From Ianthella basta (Eukaryota > Porifera > Demospongiae > Verongiida > Ianthellidae): a stretch of DNA of 64,000 bases. The position numbers and the translations under genes are program-made. Positions 40,738-50,914 of the stretch are shown here, one piece after another. Where the stretch lies: positions 3,268,696-3,332,695 of the forward strand of contig OZ025874.1 of assembly GCA_964019415.1 (NCBI GenBank). Reading direction: 5' to 3'. The notes below the pieces were generated by a model. That model searched no databases, was not told where the DNA came from, and worked only from the letters and a program-made list of their open reading frames with translations. The number at the start of each line of letters is the position of its first letter. Positions within the stretch are counted from its first letter, which is position 1.

Positions 40738-42108
40738 ATGAGTGCATCGCAAGATAACTCGTTCACTGAGAACACCTTCGGCGACTTGTCGTACACGTTC
40801 CTGGAGCCGGTGCCAAACTACCTCACATGTATCATCTGTTTCGGTCTACTGAAGGAGCCTGTGGCCACCGAGTGCTGTGGTAAGATGTTTTGTTACGAGG
40901 ATTCTCCCCGTAACGAGGAAGCGTGTCCCGCATGCAGACACTCTCCGTTAGCCGTGTCTAGAAATAAGGGGATAGACAGCATCGTGAAGGACCTGAAGGT
41001 GTTCTGCCTTAATCACAAGGAAGGTTGTCCGTGGAGCGGCCATCTTTGCTTCGAGCCAGAACACCGGAATACGTGCGAGTTTGAAGTGGTCTCTTGCAGT
41101 AAAGGCTGCGGGACGGACGTGCAGCGACGGCACATGGAAACACATCTCAGCGAGGATTGTTCTCAGAGGGACACGAAGTGTGATTTTTGTGAATTGTCTG
41201 TCCTAGCGGTAGAGTTGGCGACCCATCAGGAATCGTGCCCTGCGCGCGCACGAGAGATGCGGTATCCTCGTGGATGTGAGATGATCCTCCCTTGGAATAT
41301 GACGGAAGGACAGTCCTCCACTAGCCCCGATCAGGTTGTACCATGTCCCTTTGCTGATGCCGGATGCAACCAACAGGTAAAACATAAAGATTTGTTTTCT
41401 CACATTCAGTCGTTTGCTGTAGAGCATCTGTTGTTGGTTTCAGCGGAAAATGTGAGTCTTCGTAAAGAACTGCTAGCTCTCAAAAGGGAACAAGCGGCAA
41501 TGAAACAGGAGAAAAAGGATATGCGACTGGAGCTGCAGTTATCAAAGGAAAAGTGTGACGAATTGGGGAAATCATTGGCACTGTTGCAGCAAAATGCACA
41601 ATCGTTCTGGCACACATTCCTAATGCACCAATCAGGGAACTTACCCGAAAAGCTTCCGATGATCTTCAGCAATGGCAAATTCCAAGAGCACTTCATCAGG
41701 GGTGTTGACTGTTACAGCCCTCGATTCTACACCCGCAGTGTAGGTTATCTCATGTGCCTTTGTATGTTTCCCAATGGCCTGAACTCAAGTTGCACAGATT
41801 GCATGTCTGTGACTGTCCTTGCATTGCCAGGTGTATACGACGACACACTCAAGTGGCCTATGGAGGGATCCTTGAAGGTTGAGATTCTGAACCAATTGGG
41901 TGACCACAGTCACTATGGCAAGACCCTTGAATTGGTGGAGATGCCAAAGAAGTACAGGGAAAGACCAAAGCAGGATCCGACGAGACGTAAAGAAACTGGT
42001 TGGGGTATTGCGAGATTCATCGATCATCATAGTCTCTTTGCTGAGAGTGACAGTTGCCGTTATGTGGTCAACGGTACAGTGTACATGAGAATCACCAGTG
42101 GGGAGTAA
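40738..42108 (+). CDS. T1: TRAF-like RING / TRAF-ZnF / coiled coil / MATH protein
   Basis: 456 aa, single exon. RING-like segment about 33-70 (CIICFGLLKEP ... CCGKMFC ... CPACRH); TRAF-type zinc fingers about 95-220; coiled coil about 230-290 (VSLRKELLALKREQAAMKQE); MATH/TRAF domain about 305-456 (YSPRFYTRSVGY, MSVTVLALPGVYDD, LKVEILNQLGDHSHY, GWGIARFI). TRAF proteins trimerise through the coil and MATH domain and bind receptor tails; the RING may give E3 ubiquitin ligase activity. The RING His ligand of the paralogues (FCYEH) is Asp here (FCYED), and the third zinc finger has lost its CPHGC start (RYPRGCEMIL) and its HSPTC end (replaced by QSSTSPDQ), so ligase activity is doubtful. Uninterrupted; pair member of T5. 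Confidence 0.88.
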   Translation: MSASQDNSFTENTFGDLSYTFLEPVPNYLTCIICFGLLKEPVATECCGKMFCYEDSPRNEEACPACRHSPLAVSRNKGIDSIVKDLKVFCLNHKEGCPWSGHLCFEPEHRNTCEFEVVSCSKGCGTDVQRRHMETHLSEDCSQRDTKCDFCELSVLAVELATHQESCPARAREMRYPRGCEMILPWNMTEGQSSTSPDQVVPCPFADAGCNQQVKHKDLFSHIQSFAVEHLLLVSAENVSLRKELLALKREQAAMKQEKKDMRLELQLSKEKCDELGKSLALLQQNAQSFWHTFLMHQSGNLPEKLPMIFSNGKFQEHFIRGVDCYSPRFYTRSVGYLMCLCMFPNGLNSSCTDCMSVTVLALPGVYDDTLKWPMEGSLKVEILNQLGDHSHYGKTLELVEMPKKYRERPKQDPTRRKETGWGIARFIDHHSLFAESDSCRYVVNGTVYMRITSGE

Positions 42109-42597
42109 ATGCCAGCGAATTCTTGGTGGTTATAATAGTTATGCAACTTTATAGCTACATGTGACGTCAAATTTGATATAGTGTGTGTGGCCATATTCAG
42201 AATAGCCTTAGCTACGTATGTGCTCATTTAGCTGTGTAGCTAGTTAGCTATCAGAAGACATTTGTAGCTATCTCTGTAGCTACACATATTGTACACATGT
42301 ATACTATTTTTGTTTGAGTTTACTTTTCTGTGGTATGAATTCCGCTTGCTTGTTTTGTACACCATCTATGCATGCTATTATACCTTTGTGGCAGGTAGCT
42401 AGCGCTGAGTTGAGCCATATGCCACCAACCCTAGGATTCAGTTGGTACAGGCTCTATAGCTACAGCCATTTTAGCAAACACACACCAGGTTAGGAAGTTT
42501 AAAGTCAATCAAACCTAGACTGTATATACCACTCCGTGAGAACTCGAACCACACATACGCGCGTGCATGCATGCATATCATTATGGCGCGGCGCATG
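42109..42597. other. Intergenic T1-T2
   Basis: AT-rich with TAGCTA runs. About 42490-42570 resembles 46125-46210 upstream of T3 (shared CCTAGACT and ACCACTCCGT), so the T2 and T3 upstream regions have a common origin. No gene seen. Confidence 0.6.
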
Positions 42598-42742
42598 TAG
42601 CCTCGCGTAGCCAGTCCCTGTCACCGCAAGTTTGCATAAAGCTCACCTTTCACCGTCCCAGGAATGTTGAAGTTGTGGGGCATGCGACCAGGCCCCTAGT
42701 TTACGCGATGAAATAGGGACTGGCGACGCGATCGCGAAGCTA
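42598..42742. mobile_element. Putative MITE with terminal inverted repeats
   Basis: 145 bp, GC-richer than its surroundings. Left end TAGCCTCGCGTAGCCAGTC and right end complementary to it with a small bulge (AGGGACTGGCGACGCG, then CGCGAAGCTA). No open frame. It interrupts the T2 upstream region relative to T3. Target duplication not clear. Confidence 0.5.
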
Positions 42743-42762
42743 CGGCTCATGCAGGGAACGCC

Positions 42763-42819
42763 ATTTAGGGGCTTTTATCACGTGAGCTCATCTTAGTTGT
42801 TGTATTCTCAATCTGAAGG
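42763..42819 (+). promoter_or_regulatory. T2 promoter module
   Basis: CGCCATTTAG followed by TCACGTGAGCTCATC (E-box 42778-42785), 34 bp before the ATG. It matches the T3 module (46264) almost base for base. Confidence 0.6.
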
Positions 42820-44259
42820 ATGAGCCTCGGGATGGATGATTCGTTTACAGAGAACACTTTCGGCGACTTGTCGTACACGTTCCTGGAGCCGGTGCCAAAC
42901 TACCTCACGTGTATCATCTGTTTCGGTCTACTGAAGGAGCCTGTGGCCACCGAGTGCTGCGGTAAGATGTTCTGTGGCGAGCACTCCTCCCGTACCTCAC
43001 CAGTTTGTCCGGCATGCAGACACAATCCGTTGTCAGTATCTAGAAACAAGGGCTTCGACAGCATTGTGAAGGATTTAAAGGTATTTTGCCTTAACGACAA
43101 GGAAGGTTGTCAATGGAGCGGCCATCTTTGCTTCGAACCCACCCATCGAGTTGACACATGCGACTACCAGTCAATTCCCTGCGAGAAAGAGTGCGGTGTG
43201 CGCGTAGCAAGAAGGCTCATGGCGAATCACCTGGCCAAGGAATGCCTACTGAGGGAGATAGATTGTGAATTTTGTAATTACAAGGGGACAGCTGCGGAAG
43301 TCAAATTCCACTTGGAGACATGCCTTGGGTATCACATTGCGTGCCCTAATGGATGTGAATTGCAGTTGCCTCGGAAAAGCCTGAAGGACCACTTGATTGC
43401 TTGCCCCGAATTACCTGTTGCCTGCCCCTTTGCCAGTGCTGGTTGTGAGCAGCGTATGAAAAAGAGAGATGTGACCATGCACATCCAAGTATCTGTTGTG
43501 GAACATCTCTCACTGATTTCAGCACAGAATGTTAGCCTTCAGGAGAAGCTGACGACCATCATGAGTGATCAGGAGGCATCACACCAGGCAAAGAAAGATC
43601 TGCAGGATGAGTTGCGAAGACTGAATTGTAAGGTAGTTGATTTGAGCAGAGAGCTTGAGGAAACGAAGAAGGCATTACAAGGTGCCACAGCACAGCTGCA
43701 GACTTGCACGCAGTCAATTCTGCGTTGGGACAGCTACCTTGGCTATCTTCCAGATATCACAGCACAAAACCTTCCTGTGATTATCAGATATGACTGTGTC
43801 CAATCAGATTATGAGGATGATAGCACTTGGGATAGCCCGGAATTTTGTACCAGTGAAGAAGGCTACAAGCTTCTAATGTGTGTATCTCCCAATGGGTTGC
43901 GCCAAGCTAAGCATCATCACATGTCTGTAACTTTCTTAATTCTGTGTGGAGACGACGATGATGATTTGGAATGGCCGTTTGAGGGGTCAGTGGCTGTTGA
44001 GATTTTGAACCAGCTTGGAGACTGCAATCATTATCGCAGGGTAGTTGAATTTGAAAAGTTTCCGATGAAGAATAAGAGGAAGCCAAACCAAGATCCAAGA
44101 GACACTGGCAGTAAAGGGTGGGGAATCTGGAAGTTTATCAGCCAGGACCGTCTTTTCACAAAAGGTGATGACCACCATTATGTGGTTGATGGTACCATTT
44201 ACTTTCGACTCACTCTCGTTAGTGAAGGTTATGATGATGCATCCTCTGATTCTAACTAA
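42820..44259 (+). CDS. T2: TRAF-like RING / TRAF-ZnF / coiled coil / MATH protein
   Basis: 479 aa, single exon, uninterrupted. RING-like about 31-70 with CIIC, CCGKMFCGEH and CPACRH. Zinc fingers about 90-220 (CNYKGTAAEVKFHLETC, CPNGCELQLP, CPFASAGC). Coiled coil about 225-300. MATH about 320-465 (WDSPEFCTSEEGYKLLMC, WPFEGSVAVEILNQLGD, GWGIWKFI), then a short acidic/Ser tail. Predicted cytoplasmic signalling adaptor. Its degenerate partner is T6, which shares the FEPTHR-DTCDYQSI and ARRLMANHLAKECLL segments. Confidence 0.88.
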   Translation: MSLGMDDSFTENTFGDLSYTFLEPVPNYLTCIICFGLLKEPVATECCGKMFCGEHSSRTSPVCPACRHNPLSVSRNKGFDSIVKDLKVFCLNDKEGCQWSGHLCFEPTHRVDTCDYQSIPCEKECGVRVARRLMANHLAKECLLREIDCEFCNYKGTAAEVKFHLETCLGYHIACPNGCELQLPRKSLKDHLIACPELPVACPFASAGCEQRMKKRDVTMHIQVSVVEHLSLISAQNVSLQEKLTTIMSDQEASHQAKKDLQDELRRLNCKVVDLSRELEETKKALQGATAQLQTCTQSILRWDSYLGYLPDITAQNLPVIIRYDCVQSDYEDDSTWDSPEFCTSEEGYKLLMCVSPNGLRQAKHHHMSVTFLILCGDDDDDLEWPFEGSVAVEILNQLGDCNHYRRVVEFEKFPMKNKRKPNQDPRDTGSKGWGIWKFISQDRLFTKGDDHHYVVDGTIYFRLTLVSEGYDDASSDSN

Positions 44260-45116
44260 AGATGGCATGGAAAGGAGGTCTTGCATTTGGATTGTTGTTC
44301 ATAATTATATTCATAGTTTTATTTTGTATGATATGGAATACTGCAATTTTAACAAACTAAAGTCAACTTGCAGCTGGTATTGAATGTGGCACCTGCATAA
44401 TAACTTGTCATATGATCACATGCAATGATCATGAATTGGATTTTGTTGCCTTCTTCTCTTTAATAAATATTGCTTTACTGATTGGTTGTGCACATATTAA
44501 TTATTATGCATTATTATTTGAATATGCACCCACGCTGGCCTTCCTTTCGTTTGTAATCTTTGATCTAAATAAAAAAGCATTAATTTTATGTATTTCGCTT
44601 TCAAAGCTATATAGCATTGTAGCACGTGGCTGCACAGCCAGCCTTAAGTTTTGGCCGTATATGTATGTCATGATCACTTTAATTGCGGCTCAACATCAAC
44701 GAACCTTTTAAATAGATCGGTTCATATATTTATAATAGCTATATATACTGTACCACATGCATGTTCTTGCACTATAGGAAGAAATTATAATTGTAAGCTC
44801 AATTTAGTCAATCCAAATTTATTATAAGCAGAGTGATGTCTATAATGTACATTCTTACTTTGGTTGCTATAATTATGGTTTGCTATAGAGAGTTCATGCA
44901 TGCATTGCAGCATTTATCATTTGGGCATTTAATGTGCACATGTGCATGTGCATTGTCAGATCTATATGGACATTGCAGTATTAGCACTATCTAATAATTA
45001 TAAATGTCATCACCGTGCTATCGATTAGTGAAAATGCATGGCCTTGAGCTCGTGTGCATACCATGCAGGTAAGTATACAACACTGAGTGAGTTGTCTGTT
45101 TAAATGGCAGATCTAG
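44260..45116. other. Intergenic T2-T3, proximal part
   Basis: No gene. Two stretches have counterparts between T6 and T7: 44300-44360 resembles 58235-58310, and 44930-45065 resembles 58695-58840. This supports collinear block duplication. Confidence 0.6.
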
Positions 45117-45375
45117 AGATGACGACACACCAGGTATCGTGCCTTGCACATGAAATGAGACGGATGATCAAGACACCTTCATGCATGCATGGGTGAAATG
45201 ATTCTCCATTGGAATATGTATGCATGGCGGAAGGGCTCTCCTCCGCTTGACTTGATCATGCAGCTTGCTAATTGCACGCCTCTTAAATAAGTTTGCTGAT
45301 GTTGAGTGCAACCATGCACCGGTATGCAGTATAATTACGTATAGCTAAGCAAATTGTTTCTCACATTCTGGGGGC
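45117..45375 (+). pseudogene. Relic of a T1-like zinc-finger segment
   Basis: Eroded homology to T1 41215-41410: matching pieces include CAGGTATCGTGCC, GAAATGATTCTCC, TTGGAATATG, TTTGCTGATG and TTTCTCACATTC. These are interrupted by insertions, many of them GCATGCAT-type. No open frame. Confidence 0.65.
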
Positions 45376-45529
45376 TGGATCACAAGACAGCATACTTAAA
45401 CACATGCATATATATACACATTTGCACAGTAACAACTACTTGCATTCTAGCTATATAATTCTTCTTAGTTAGCTAGCTATATATCAAGCTTGCCTATATA
45501 CTTTAATTCATTAACCTATAGCTAATTGC

Positions 45530-45652
45530 AGTTGTCTCAGTGGACCTCCAACCTGCTTGCAGTGCAGTGCATGCAGCTGTGTACCTGTGTACCAAAGTAC
45601 TAGTGGAGACTGAGGCCATTGCTCCAGCTGAGATAGTAGGGCTATAACACTG
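45530..45652 (+). pseudogene. Relic of RIDA exon 6 (old copy)
   Basis: Resembles 40564-40679: a CCTGCTTGCAGTGCAGTGCA stretch, then TACCAAAG and GTGGAGACTGAGGCCATTGCT, with several indels. More diverged than the copy at 59727. It lies just after the T1-like relic and before T3. Confidence 0.65.
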
Positions 45653-46239
45653 TGCGAAAAATTTTAATTCCATGCGAATATAACTTATCTGCTCATCAGA
45701 TGCATATATGCCCACAATAGTGCATGTCATAAAATGCCATTCATACTTTTGCTGATGTGTGCTGCAGCTCATGCAATATACATATTTTTATGCAGCTTGA
45801 GGATGTGTGAAAATGAAACTGTATGCAGTATATGTATGCATATACATACTATAGCTAGCTAGCTAGCTCATTAAGTCATTATAATTAAACCGATGTAGCT
45901 ACACACATGCACACACGCATGCACACACACACACACGCACACAAGCACGCACACACACACACACACACGACATGCACAAGCCACATACATGCAAGCACGC
46001 ATATGTACACACTTGCACAGTAACAACTAGTTACTTGTTGTTCTGCATTGTAGCTAGCTAGCTAGCTACCAGCAAAGATGACGGGTCGGATGGGGTCAAG
46101 TAGGCCCCGGCATTTTGGCAAACACAATAGTTAGAAAGCTTAAAGTCAACAAACCTAGACTATACATTATACCACTCCGTCAGAAACTCAAAACCACACA
46201 CGTGATTGCATGCATAAAGTTCGCCCGCACGCAATCTGG
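45653..46239. other. Intergenic before T3
   Basis: Contains an interrupted CA/GCAC-rich tract (about 45900-45970) and a stretch shared with the T2 upstream region (46125-46210). No gene seen. Confidence 0.6.
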
Positions 46240-46306
46240 AACGCCATTTTCTGGGCGTTTCAGTCACGTGAGCTCATCTCGCTGCTCGGGACTATCTATG
46301 CTCAGG
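46240..46306 (+). promoter_or_regulatory. T3 promoter module
   Basis: ACGCCATTTT and TCACGTGAGCTCATC (E-box 46264-46271), 35 bp before the ATG at 46307; same order and spacing as T2. Confidence 0.6.
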
Positions 46307-47662
46307 ATGAGTTCCTTAGATGATTCGTTTACAGAGAACACCTTCGGCGAATTGTCGTACAAGTTCCTGGAGCCAGTGCCAAACTACCTCACGTGCATCA
46401 TCTGTTTCGGTCTACTGAAGGAGCCTGTGGCCACCGAGTGCTGTGGTAAGATGTTTTGTTACGAACATTCCCCCCGCACCGAGCGCATCTGTCCAGCATG
46501 CCGACACACTCCGTTAGCCGTGACTAGAAACAAGGGGATTGACAGCATCGTGAAGGACTTAAGGGTATTTTGTCTGCACCACGGGGAAAGCTGCGAATGG
46601 AGCGGTCACCTTTGCTTCGAGCCAGAGCATCGCAAGAGCACCTGCGAATTCGAAGTGGTTTCCTGCAGGTAAGGCTGTGGAGCAGACATGCAGCGACGTT
46701 GTATGGAGACCCATCTACTCGAGGATTGTCCCCAGAGGGAGGTTAAGTGCGAATTTTGCGAGTTTCCTTTCACAGCGGCTGAATTGAAAAGCCACCATGA
46801 ATCATGCTCTGAATGTCCAGTGAAATGCCCCCACGGATGTGAGCTGACCCTACCGCGAAGGAAGATAGAAGAACACTCCCCCACTTGCCCTGAGCTGCCT
46901 GTACCCTGCCCTTTTGCCAGTAACGGATGCACCAAGTGTGTAAGGAATAAAGATTTGTCTGACCATATACAATCATCTGTTGTTGAGCATCTCTTTCTAC
47001 TGTCAGCAGAAAATGTGAGTCTTCGTAAGAAAGTGGAAACTCTCAAAAAGGACCACGCAGCAGTGAAACTGGATATGCAATCTGAACTGAGGTTAATGAA
47101 AGAGAAATGTGATAAATTGGAACGATCAATTCAGCAGATTCAGCAAAATGCTGCTACATCCTGGTGTGCACACCTAGTGCGAGAGTCAGCAAGTGCTTCA
47201 AATAGGCTTCCAATGATCTTCAAATATGACGAATTTAACGAGAACACAGGTGTTGGCATATACAGCCCTACATTTTACACTTGCAGTAGCAATGGCTTCT
47301 ACCACGTGTGCCTTTGTATATTTCCTAATGGTCTCGATTCAAAGTTCTCAAAGAGCATGTCTGTGACTATCCTTGTAATGCCAGGCAAGTATGATGACGA
47401 GCTTGATTGGCCTATGGAAGGATCCTTGAATGTTGAGATTTTGAACCAGTTGGGGGACCACAGCCACTTTTGCAAGACTTATGAGTTTGAACGTTTGCCA
47501 AGGAAGTACAGGAAAAGGGCTACACATGATCCAAAGAAAGTTGGCGAGCGTGGGTGGGGTATTGCAAGATTCATAGATCATTCTAGTCTCTTTGATGACT
47601 CAGAGGACACTCGTTATGTGGTCGATGGTTCAATGTACATACGAGTCACCAATGGGGAATAA
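46307..47662 (+). pseudogene. T3: TRAF-like gene with one in-frame TAA
   Basis: Same architecture as T7 and very close to it in sequence; 1,356 nt from ATG 46307 to TAA 47662. TAA at 46670-46672 replaces an AAA (Lys) codon of T7, between the RING and the zinc fingers; the rest is in the same frame and intact. The change turns CAGGAAAGG into CAGGTAAGG, a textbook splice donor, so splicing to a downstream acceptor is possible in principle. I see no intron of sensible size with a matching acceptor phase, so nonsense is the simpler call. RING with CCGKMFCYEH; MATH ends RYVVDGSMYIRVTNGE. Confidence 0.85.
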
Positions 47663-47933
47663 AGGGCTGTGCTTTGCAGTATACAAGTATCATCAACTTT
47701 TTGATACGTATCTATAATAATTGAGAAGTATTCATTCATATGTATACCCCTGTTGTGTGTATGTATGTATGTATATATAACATTTTAGCAGATGGTGCTT
47801 TGTAGGAAGATGACAGTGCATTGTACCTACAGCTATACTATGCAGTTTTCTGCATCATATAAATCCACATAAATGTTTCTACACCTTATTGTTATAATGA
47901 CGTGCATGATATTGTTGCCTTCAGGTAGCTTCC
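47663..47933. other. 3' flank of T3
   Basis: AT-rich, begins like the 3' flank of T7 (GGCTGTGCTTTGCAGTATA) and then diverges. No gene. Confidence 0.6.
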
Positions 47934-48018
47934 AGTCTGGCTTGCTAGACTGTCCCACGTAAATGCCTTCAGGTCGCACCTGTGGGCGTTTACATGGGAC
48001 AGTCTAGCAAGCCAGACT
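47934..48018. repeat. Perfect-type hairpin (MITE-like inverted repeat)
   Basis: Arms of about 34 nt (AGTCTGGCTTGCTAGACTGT and its complement ACAGTCTAGCAAGCCAGACT) with a loop of about 16 nt. No coding content. Confidence 0.85.
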
Positions 48019-48592
48019 AGGCATAGCTTCAAACACTGGATTTTGCATGTAATCATGCCCGGCAGAAGAGCCTAGGCTGCCCAGGCCACGACCTGATTAG
48101 ATTTTTACGCCTGCCCATGCTTTTGTATAGCAAAGATAATTGCTGGCCTGTGCATGTGGCCATCTAGGTAAGATTGTCATGACGTGGCCTGACCACCTTT
48201 AAAGTGCTTCCATGGTCGACATCCATATCATTATGCATGTTATCGAATTCTTTTTATTTGCCAGTACTGCACGAGGCTTCAGCCATGTGTATAGCAATAT
48301 ATATTGTGCACTAGCTGTTCTACTTGTTCCTGTGCATGTATGCACATGCTGCACACACATGTGCATAAACTTGATAGCTGCAGTTTTCAAATGCGCCATT
48401 TGCTGATAAACATATATACATAGGCCCAGAGGCACTAGCTTCAAGAATGGTCTAGCGAGCCAGAGGTACGAGTGTAGGTTAGGAGGTCGCCTCTCAGCTT
48501 TCTTAAAGGCAGTTTATGAGGATGCAAGTTGTGAAGCAAAGGTGGGAGAGCACGCAGCCACCACCACCTGTGCCAGTAGAGTATCTGTGGCA

Positions 48593-49007
48593 GTTGGTCA
48601 TAGAAAAAGACCACCAGTACAAGTTACAGTGGCCCGGGCCAGCACACACACCATTCGCACCACCACATGTGCTGGAAAGTTACAGCCGGTTAGAGCCTGC
48701 ACCACCGCCATTGGAGTGCACGCTGCAGCAAGCAAATGTAAGCTTGCCTAAGGGCATGCCATTGAATGAGAGTGCATGGGAAAAAATTCAATGGCATGCC
48801 CTTAGGCAAGCTTACATTTGCTTGCTGCAGTGTGCACTCCAATGGCAGCGGTGCTGGTTCTGACCGGCTGTAATGTGCGCTGGTGGTCTTTTTCTTCAGA
48901 CATTGAGCACATTTACTTTCCAGCACATGCGGTGGTGCGAATGGTACGTGTGCTGGCCCAGGGCCACTGTAACCTGCAATAGCTGGTGGTCTTTTTCTAT
49001 GATCAAC
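48593..49007. repeat. 415-bp fold-back element with arms near 190 nt
   Basis: Left arm 48593-48767 and right arm 48788-49007 are complementary nearly throughout; the loop holds about 20 nt. Ends read AGTTGGTCATAGAAAAAGACC and its near complement. The right arm carries an extra internal stretch of about 35 nt near 48882-48920 that repeats the GAAAAAGACCACCAG terminal motif. The overlapping reading frames on both strands are products of the symmetry. Likely a fold-back MITE. Confidence 0.85.
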
Positions 49008-49414
49008 TAGTGAATTTTTAAGAGAAAGACTATAATTATTGACTGAAAATCTCACTCTCTTTTATCAATTTCCAGCATGCAAACGACTTAGCTAGCTATT
49101 AGCTACCCTTTTCCTCACTTAGTCTAGCTATCTAGGCAGAATGAGTCTCTGTTTCTAGTTCACCTTAGTGTCTGTTTTCAAGCCAAAGACCCCTGGAAGA
49201 CCAGCATTTTGCTGAAGGGGCACTTCCTGTTAAATGAAAATTTATGTACGTAGCTATGTATATTATACCTAGGAAGTAGGGGCGTTATATTTACGAGATT
49301 TGTTTCCGTCATAAAGTTACGGCTTCCCGCGTAGTTTGCGCGTTATTACGGTTGGGCGTTGGCAAAAGGTAAATCGAGAGCGTATGGCTGCGCGAGACTA
49401 AGATTATCGGAAGG
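49008..49414. other. Upstream region of T4
   Basis: No gene. Unlike T1, T2, T3 and T7, no GCCATTTT/TCACGTGA module is seen before T4; the last 100 bp are CG-containing (TTCCCGCGTAGTTTGCGCG). Confidence 0.55.
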
Positions 49415-50914
49415 ATGAGCGCTGTAGACAATTCTTTTACGGAGAATACCTTCGGTGACTTGTCGTACACCTTCCTGGAGCCGGTGCCAAACTTCCTGAC
49501 GTGCATAATTTGTTTCGGCCTACTGAAGGATGCCGTGGCTACTGACTGCTGTGGTAAGATGTTCTGTACCCAGCATTCCTCCCGCACCGGAGATGCGTGC
49601 CCCGCATGCAGACACACTCCGTTAGCTGTGACTAGGAACAAAGGGATTGACAGCATCGTGGACGATCTGAAGGTATTCTGTCAGCACCATGAAGAAGGCT
49701 GTCCATGGACTGGTCACCTTTGCTTTGAGTCAAACCATCGCAATACTAAGTGCAACTACGAAATGATCTTCTGTAACAAAGGCTGCGGGGCGGGTATGCA
49801 GCGAAAGCAGATGGACACGCACCTTCTCAAGGATTGTCCACGGAGGCAAGTCAAGTGCGATTTTTGTGCGCTGTCTGTCATAGCAGCTGAATTGAAGACC
49901 CACTATGAATCATGCCTGGCATTTCCAGTGGAATGCCCCCATGGATGTGAGCTGACCCTGCCACGGAAAGAGGTGGAAGAACACTCCTCCACTTGCCCTG
50001 AGGTGCACGTACCCTGCCCTTTTGCTGCTGCCGGATGTAGCCATCATGTCAAGAATAAGGATCTGGCCACTCATGTCCAGGCATCTATCATGGAACATCT
50101 CTCTCTTGTTTTTGCACAGAATATCGCTCTTCAAAAGAAGCTAGCAACAGTTGGCAGTCAGCAGGAGGCATCAGAGCAAGCACAGAAGGCTCTACAGTGT
50201 GAGCTACATGAGGTTTCAAAAGAAAATGTGAGTTTGCGCGAGCAACTGCAAAGTCTGGAAAGGGAACATACAGCAATAAAACGAAACATTGAATGTGAGC
50301 TGAGATTGGTGAATAAGAGGTATGATGAACTGAATAAAGATCTATGTACTTTAACCACACATGGCAGAGAATTGGGTGAGAGTGTGGCACATTTGGAGCA
50401 GAGTGCACATTCACATTGGCGCACTTTCCTAGTGCAAGCATCAACCACTCGGTCAGAGAAACTCCCTATGATATGCAGGTATGGTGAAGTGAAGGAAGAC
50501 ATGGCTAGTAACAACGGTAGGTACAGCCCGTCATTTTATATAAGTGATAGAGGCTACAGACTCTGCCTTGCATGGATTCCAAGTGGTTTATCATCCACAA
50601 GAGGCTGGATGTCTGTGACTGTTGTCATCCTGCCTGGTGATCATGATCGTACACTACAGTGGGATATGCAAGGGTCATTAAAGGTAGAGGTTCTAAATCA
50701 ATCGGGAGATAACGATCACTACAGCAAGGAGATTGACTTTGAGAGGTTTCCAAGGAAGTATAGGGAAAGGGCTCAGTGTGATCCAAGAGATAGTGGGGCT
50801 GCAGGATGGGGTATCCTCAGATTCATCAGCCATCGTGATCTCTTTGAAGGTTGTGATGGTCATCGCTATGTGGTTGATGGGGCCATCTACTTTCGAATAA
50901 CCGGATCTTCTTAG
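49415..50914 (+). CDS. T4: TRAF-like protein with extended coiled coil
   Basis: 499 aa, single exon, uninterrupted. RING-like about 30-68 (CIICFGLLKDA, CCGKMFCTQH, CPACRH); zinc fingers about 90-215 (CPHGCELTLPRKEVEEH, CPFAAAGC); coiled coil about 225-340, some 40-50 residues longer than in T1-T3 (VSLREQLQSLEREHTAIKRN); MATH about 350-497 (YSPSFYISDRGYRLCL, SLKVEVLNQSGDNDHYSKE, GWGILRFISH, HRYVVDGAIYF). Predicted trimeric cytoplasmic adaptor. Partner of the broken T8, which shares the long coil. Confidence 0.88.
   Translation: MSAVDNSFTENTFGDLSYTFLEPVPNFLTCIICFGLLKDAVATDCCGKMFCTQHSSRTGDACPACRHTPLAVTRNKGIDSIVDDLKVFCQHHEEGCPWTGHLCFESNHRNTKCNYEMIFCNKGCGAGMQRKQMDTHLLKDCPRRQVKCDFCALSVIAAELKTHYESCLAFPVECPHGCELTLPRKEVEEHSSTCPEVHVPCPFAAAGCSHHVKNKDLATHVQASIMEHLSLVFAQNIALQKKLATVGSQQEASEQAQKALQCELHEVSKENVSLREQLQSLEREHTAIKRNIECELRLVNKRYDELNKDLCTLTTHGRELGESVAHLEQSAHSHWRTFLVQASTTRSEKLPMICRYGEVKEDMASNNGRYSPSFYISDRGYRLCLAWIPSGLSSTRGWMSVTVVILPGDHDRTLQWDMQGSLKVEVLNQSGDNDHYSKEIDFERFPRKYRERAQCDPRDSGAAGWGILRFISHRDLFEGCDGHRYVVDGAIYFRITGSS

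Noticed and set aside
44412-44711. 99-aa frame downstream of T2
   Set aside because: AT-rich, no domain, not conserved in the matching interval after T6.
45900-45970. CACACA/GCAC-rich direct repeats as a possible CRISPR-like array
   Set aside because: Simple-sequence tract with no unique spacers, in animal DNA.
46673-46700. Tiny intron in T3 from CAG/GTAAGG to the next CAG
   Set aside because: Would be about 25 nt, below plausible intron size, and T7 codes straight through.
48516-49055. Reading frames of 115 and 121 aa on both strands
   Set aside because: They are the two arms of the fold-back element read on opposite strands.
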